A stretch of 54,090 nucleotides of DNA from positions 1 to 54,090 of the forward strand of contig CALCCE010000091.1 in NCBI GenBank assembly GCA_937899835.1. Reading direction: 5' to 3'. Origin of the DNA: an uncultured Flavobacteriales bacterium (GTDB lineage: Bacteria > Bacteroidota > Bacteroidia > Flavobacteriales_G > Salibacteraceae). The position numbers were made by a program, and so were the translations under genes. Shown one piece after another: positions 50,401-54,090 of this stretch. The notes below the pieces were generated by a model that searched no databases, was not told the DNA's origin, and worked only from the letters and a program-made list of their open reading frames with translations. How positions within the stretch are numbered: the stretch's first letter is position 1; each line of letters begins with the position of its first letter.

Positions 50401-51489
50401 GATCCCACCTCGGGAGATGAATTGTACGAAGCGTCCACGCCCCTCAACGGGGGTGCCGGAACGGTAGACGACGTGTTGTTTTTTGCCTTAGCCGAACCCC
50501 TGGCCAAAGCCGACTACCCAACTACGGGAGATGCAGCGCCCTTCCTGGCCAATGAATACCAATTGAAGTCGGGCAACCTGTTTTACTTCAAATTTTTGGT
50601 GGATTTGTCGAAAGAAGGCAAATACGACTACGTGCCGGGCTTTGCCACCATCGAAAGTTTTGGTGTGGTAGACAATGCCGGTACCCACTACACCCACGCT
50701 TACATTGAAATGGAAAAGGTGAAGCGCCAGAAAAACTTTGGTGTCAACCCACCTGATGTAAGCCCTATCGCAAAAGCTGCCTGGCAGTTTGCCCGCATCC
50801 ACAACCCCAAGTTAGCCTTTGGTTTGCCCGATCCTACCAGCAGTAGTGTGTCTCAAACGATTAAGGCCATGGCAAACTCGAACGTAGTGAAGCAAGCCGT
50901 AGACATGCTCAACGGACCGAATGGTACGCTTCAACGTAAAAACTACGGCCGCAAGTTTGTGCGGGGGAAATCCTGGGTACGCCTGGGGGCACCTGGTTTA
51001 GAGAAAAAAGGTGGTGGAGCCCGGGTGGCACGCATTGCAGTGAACGACGGCTGGGACCAAATGGTGCCCGGACAAAACGACTTTGAATACGGCCAGGAAT
51101 ACGACTATTCCCTATCTGACGGAAGCAGCTCGGGTGTGGCGGTTTACGAACCCCTGATTGGGGGAGACGAAAACCCCATGCGGCAACCCATCTATGGGGG
51201 CAATAAATCCAAGTTGCTGGCGCCCGATGATGAGCACTACGACCTGGCTCCGCTGGGCGAGTCCTTCTATCCTGGACCTTCGGTAGGTTATAGCAAAGTA
51301 ACCGTGCGCAACCTGAAACGCACCGACAACACTGGGGCACAAATCGTGACCCGCAACGCCACCGGTCGCACCGAGCATACCTTCTACACCGCGAAAGATT
51401 TTCCGGAGCAGGAGGCACGCACCGCCCTGAACTCCCACGCTCCGATCCGGTCAGTCAGTTGCTGGGCTTCTACGGCCACAACCACATGA
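47476..51489 (+). CDS. Giant RHS/SpvB-like surface protein, N-terminal part up to a frameshift
   Basis: 1337 codons to a stop at 51487. After an N-terminal signal-like segment (YAAALLSLSFLTDLAQPQAAMA), the block GDFNYNIPLIDVGGYPVNLAYHGG and ASMVGLGWNINPGVINRNMRG is the opening of the large Bacteroidota RHS/SpvB-like protein family. Beta-rich repeats with KYSxN and YDRWGNFKPN-type motifs continue to the end. The final ~20 residues (SHAPIRSVSCWASTATTT) are low-quality for this family, and the true continuation lies one base over from about 51429 (next entry). So the stop is premature. Such proteins usually carry C-terminal variable domains; that end is outside the window. ATGA overlap couples it to the lipoprotein gene. 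Confidence 0.85.
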   Translation: MILTRIRESKAARYAAALLSLSFLTDLAQPQAAMALTGGPSQPEVESFEPVGTTEMVNLFSGDFNYNIPLIDVGGYPVNLAYHGGIGMDQEASMVGLGWNINPGVINRNMRGLPDEFKGEKVYKEFNMRPNETYGVTLTPDLESFGLSAEDLGVALEYSVGMTYNTYKGIDISQTVGAAMKLPVSGTDNTFDLGFSATANGDGLYLKPKVSYSQKVKEIEGNDGKLSVSSKASIGAGYSSRSGLKNLTLSTATTGKYKANSGEVSKSTLKSTNYSPISLTPSSYVPSIKIPTTTMGYSFATKFGFTLFGVDGVGSIGGSYSRTAQRETSSEKKAYGYLHSEKGSSSPKAMLDFNRENDKGFSPKTQNLPLTIPTYDVYAISGQGTGGMFRPFRSDAGYVFDPEVKNTTPHSGDLSIDLSAANTTKVGGSIVLNQAHSKVSRWNQNNNAHQKLEYQANVSNPLYEPAYFKVAGEKIGESDPSFRQKLGGKDAVYVPIDKGPGLQSTAEAKLVNKDGSVTTNLNSPVFRNQRQKRNQNISYLTIAEVADGHGMGDHTNLLPFTNIYGSQSHHPMEITALQPGGARYIYGLPAYNTQQEEVSFNVAGNTADCATGKVQYDPDDASDKNEKGIDHYYSRTVLPDYAHSYLLTAVVAPDYVDRGTNGPTPDDIGGYTKFTYDKAYDDYKWRVPYNDANYSEGLKTDKTDDKGNYLYGTKQLFYLKTIETRTHIAIFHTRERQDAREVAGEHGGTGSRSMRLLEKIELFTKPDYDANGSSATPIKVVHFEYDYSLCGGWNGATPILPNNGGDPVDVNGNDPGTSGLPNVNQDAGKLTLKKVYFTYGKSNRGRFSPYEFEYSANNPNYDIKGYDRWGNFKPNVGTCNPQGNGLLNTEFPYTPQERIPNTAPEFDADRPDRTWADWYAEAWSLTAIQLPSGGSLKVDYEADDYAYVQDKRAMQMFQVTGMGSEKPDATNSNNIDPTSGDELYEASTPLNGGAGTVDDVLFFALAEPLAKADYPTTGDAAPFLANEYQLKSGNLFYFKFLVDLSKEGKYDYVPGFATIESFGVVDNAGTHYTHAYIEMEKVKRQKNFGVNPPDVSPIAKAAWQFARIHNPKLAFGLPDPTSSSVSQTIKAMANSNVVKQAVDMLNGPNGTLQRKNYGRKFVRGKSWVRLGAPGLEKKGGGARVARIAVNDGWDQMVPGQNDFEYGQEYDYSLSDGSSSGVAVYEPLIGGDENPMRQPIYGGNKSKLLAPDDEHYDLAPLGESFYPGPSVGYSKVTVRNLKRTDNTGAQIVTRNATGRTEHTFYTAKDFPEQEARTALNSHAPIRSVSCWASTATTT

Positions 51490-54090
51490 CCGCCAGCCAG
51501 GGTTTTTCGGTGATCCTCAACGACATGCATGGAAAGCCCAAGGGGCAAGCCATTTACCCGGAAAGCTTTGAGGGCAAAGAAACGGCCCTTTCCAGCCTCA
51601 CCTACACCTACCAAACCAACAGCGAACATAAGCTGGACAACGTGGTGGATGTGTTGCAAAAAGACGGCACCACCACCCAGGCCGAAGTAGGGGTAGACTT
51701 TGATTTTATCTCCGATTTCCGGCAGGAAAAATCGCACTCTGCTACCTATTCGACCAACGGTAACATTGCCCTTTTCATGATCACTATTTTTCCAGGCATT
51801 GTGCCTACGATCATTCCCAAGGTCGCCGTGCAAAAAAGCCGTTTCCGCTCGGCGGTGGTCACCAAGGTGGTGAATCAATACGGTATCCTGAAGGAAACCA
51901 CGGCTTTTGATCGTGGCTCTACCGTGAAGACTTCGAACCTGGCCTGGGATGCTGAAACCGGCGAAGTACTGGTGACTGAAACGCAAAACGATTACGACGA
52001 TCCGGTGTATTCCATGACTTTTCCGGCTCACTGGGGCTATGAGCGAATGGGAGCGGCCTACCAAAACATTGGAGCTCAGTTTTCAGTGACGGCTGCTGGC
52101 AACAATGGGCAAGTGAACAACCCCAATAACATTCTAAAGAAGGGAGATCAGTTAATCGCCTTGGCCACTACCGGTTTTCAATTCCGAGGTACGGTGTGGG
52201 ACGATGATGATTTGCAAGACAACGAAGTGCACATCATCCAACCCTTTGGGTCGGTGTTGCCCAATGGTATCTATGATGTGAAAGTGATTCGCTCGGGCTA
52301 CCGCAACCAGCAAAATGCTCCAATGGCTTCGCTCACCACTTTGGTAAACCCTCTGACGAACTTCGCCACCAACAGCTATGCCGAGGTAATTGAAGCGAGT
52401 GCCATCGAATACTCGGAAGAGTGGCAGATGGAATGCGGCTACCAAGACGTTGTAAACTTGGGCCCTTGCACCTGCAACACCACCCCGGAAGCCACGCAGT
52501 TCGAAGCTTTTCTGAATGAATTGGCCGACGAAGGCGATTTGGTAAGCCCGGAAATTACCGGACTCACCGGAGGTGCTTTCCCAACTTTTACCCCGCTCAA
52601 CACGCAGGGCGGAGCTTCGGCCACTTACCAATCGAATGCCGGAAAGTTTGTGAAATCCTTTCAGGGTTATGATTGGATCAAGTCAATGGACGCAGTGACC
52701 GATGACAATTGTGGCTACTATGTGTTGGGTGGTGCGCAAAACCCCAATTCAAGTTCTTCAGAGTTGGCAGTACTGGCCAAAGTAGATGAAGATGGCAATG
52801 TGCAATGGTCCAGAAGTTATGAGAACATCTATGCCTACGCTTTTCAAGATCACTTAAGCTTTGCGCGCAATCCCAACAACGAAATTGCCATTGTTTCCAC
52901 CAATGGAGATGGAGTACATGCCATCTTGGTAGATGGTAACAACCAGGGTGCCTTGCTTCAAGAAGTAACACTGAAGGCCAACCAATCAGCTCCTCCCGGA
53001 GTTACCGATTATTATTCTGGCAAAATTATTTATGTGCCGAATGCCTATGGCCACGCCGAAGGTTTTGCCATTGCTGGTGGAGCCGACCAGTCGAAAACTG
53101 CTTGGGTTACCAAGTTGAGTACCTCGTTTACGGAAGAGTGGAGCCACGAGCTTTCCTCTTGGGCGCAAGAAATAAGTGGTTTTGATTTAATCGAAGAATC
53201 TGTAAACCCTGCGCGGCAAGGCTTTGTATTGGCCGCACACGGCTATGAACAATACCCACAAAACAATGTAGGCAAAGGAGATTTGGGGGTTACCCAAATC
53301 TCGCCCACCGGAAACCTGCACTGGCAGCAAACCTATAGCCAACCTGTTGGCCCGCAAGGGCAACTCGGGGAAAGCAAAATTTTGAGTGTAGACAATGCTT
53401 ATGGAGCTGGTTTCATTGTGGCCTCCCCCTATAAAGACAATACCGACAATTTCCAGCTAAGCCGACTCAGCATTGATGGCAACTCGGTGTTGTGGACCCG
53501 CACCTTTAACATGCCAAATTACGAAGCGGTTCACAGGTTACACGACAACGGTGATGGAACCTTCCTGGCTTTGTTGGGACATAAAAACCCGGGTCAATTA
53601 GCTACTACCAGCAAAGTGTTGGTGCACTTTGACGGGAATGGAACCATTAACTGGACCCGTCGATACAGCTCTCAAACCAATGCATTGGCCGTGGTGAAAC
53701 AAGCAGCTAGTTGCGGATCGGGATATGCCCTCTTTGGTCGCGGTTTACCCGGTGAAAATGTATTGACTATGATTACCACTCACCCTAATGGTGTTGGTTC
53801 CGGATGTGATGAGTTCAGCCTCTTCCCCCTGGCTACTACTAATCCATTGATCACCAAAGGAGCACCAGTTCAAGGTACAAGCCTCTACCAAATCAATACT
53901 GCTTTGGGCTTACCCGGTGTTGCATTGTTCAATGGTTTGGTGAGCGATGAAAACGAATGCTGCGAGGGAGGTGACCTAATCGGACAAATCGATTACACCA
54001 CCGCGCCCACCGGAGATTGCAACTTCACGTTGTCGTCTCCTTACGCTGGCTTCTGCTTCACAGACGTAACCGGCGTGAGCAACCTGGTGC
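51429..54090 (+). CDS. Continuation of the giant RHS-like protein in the shifted frame, partial
   Basis: In the other frame the sequence reads ELPRSDPVSQLLGFYGHNHM, then TASQGFSVILNDMHGKPKGQAIYPES, a strongly conserved stretch of this family (HMTxSQGxxVxLNDMHGKPK). Every codon from 51429 to the window end is open, including long segments such as TYQSNAGKFVKSFQGYDWIK near 52625. The junction needs one extra base near 51420-51430 to restore one frame. It is either a real frameshift or a sequence error. The protein is over 2200 residues in total and its C-terminus is missing from the window. Confidence 0.85.

Overview
The window reads as chromosomal DNA of a free-living, probably marine, member of the Bacteroidota. 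The evidence is type IX secretion (T9SS) cargo with type A and type B C-terminal sorting domains, a 20-unit SprB-repeat adhesin translationally coupled to a PorP/SprF outer-membrane protein, several lipoproteins, an OmpH-like protein, AraC regulators with membrane segments, and a giant Bacteroidota-type RHS-like surface protein. Base composition looks balanced. I see no rRNA, tRNA, CRISPR array, integrase or insertion sequence.

Layout. 0.2-2.8 kb: a minus-strand T9SS type A protein with an unusual nested domain. 3.3-7.5 kb: a GIY-YIG-like protein, then a compact plus-strand cluster of two DUF2589 proteins, a small partner and a lytic-transglycosylase/DUF5675 fusion. 7.6-10.9 kb: small accessory genes (one frameshifted) between purine-rich degenerate repeats. 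10.9-13.5 kb: an electron-transfer operon (ferredoxin-NADP reductase, 2Fe-2S ferredoxin, flavodoxin) and a methyltransferase. 14.1-15.0 kb: two recently duplicated small secreted proteins. 15.9-18.5 kb: an RNA-repair operon, RtcB ligase + PrfH release factor + TPR/Lys-rich protein. 18.8-22.4 kb, convergent to it: a KAP-family P-loop NTPase with a possible EVE-like domain, and a STAS/SpoIIAA-like protein.

22.8-34.0 kb: T9SS island with a beta-helix type B cargo, the 2394-residue SprB-repeat adhesin and PorP/SprF. 34.0-38.9 kb: dehydrogenase + AraC regulator, then a flavin amine oxidase lipoprotein + outer-membrane protein pair divergent from a membrane-anchored AraC regulator. 39-45 kb: membrane proteins, a cysteine-phosphatase-like protein, a patatin phospholipase, a DsbA-family lipoprotein and a secreted protein. 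44.9-46.3 kb: a gene-free stretch with two REP-like hairpins and a 53-bp palindrome-containing tandem array. 46.3-54.1 kb: an OmpH-like / lipoprotein / giant RHS-like protein operon; the last gene carries a frameshift near 51.43 kb and runs off the window.

Best candidates for something undescribed: the DUF2589-transglycosylase cluster (4342-7545), and the RtcB-PrfH-TPR operon facing a KAP NTPase with an EVE-like segment (15909-22388). All functions are inferred from reading the sequence; no database search was run.
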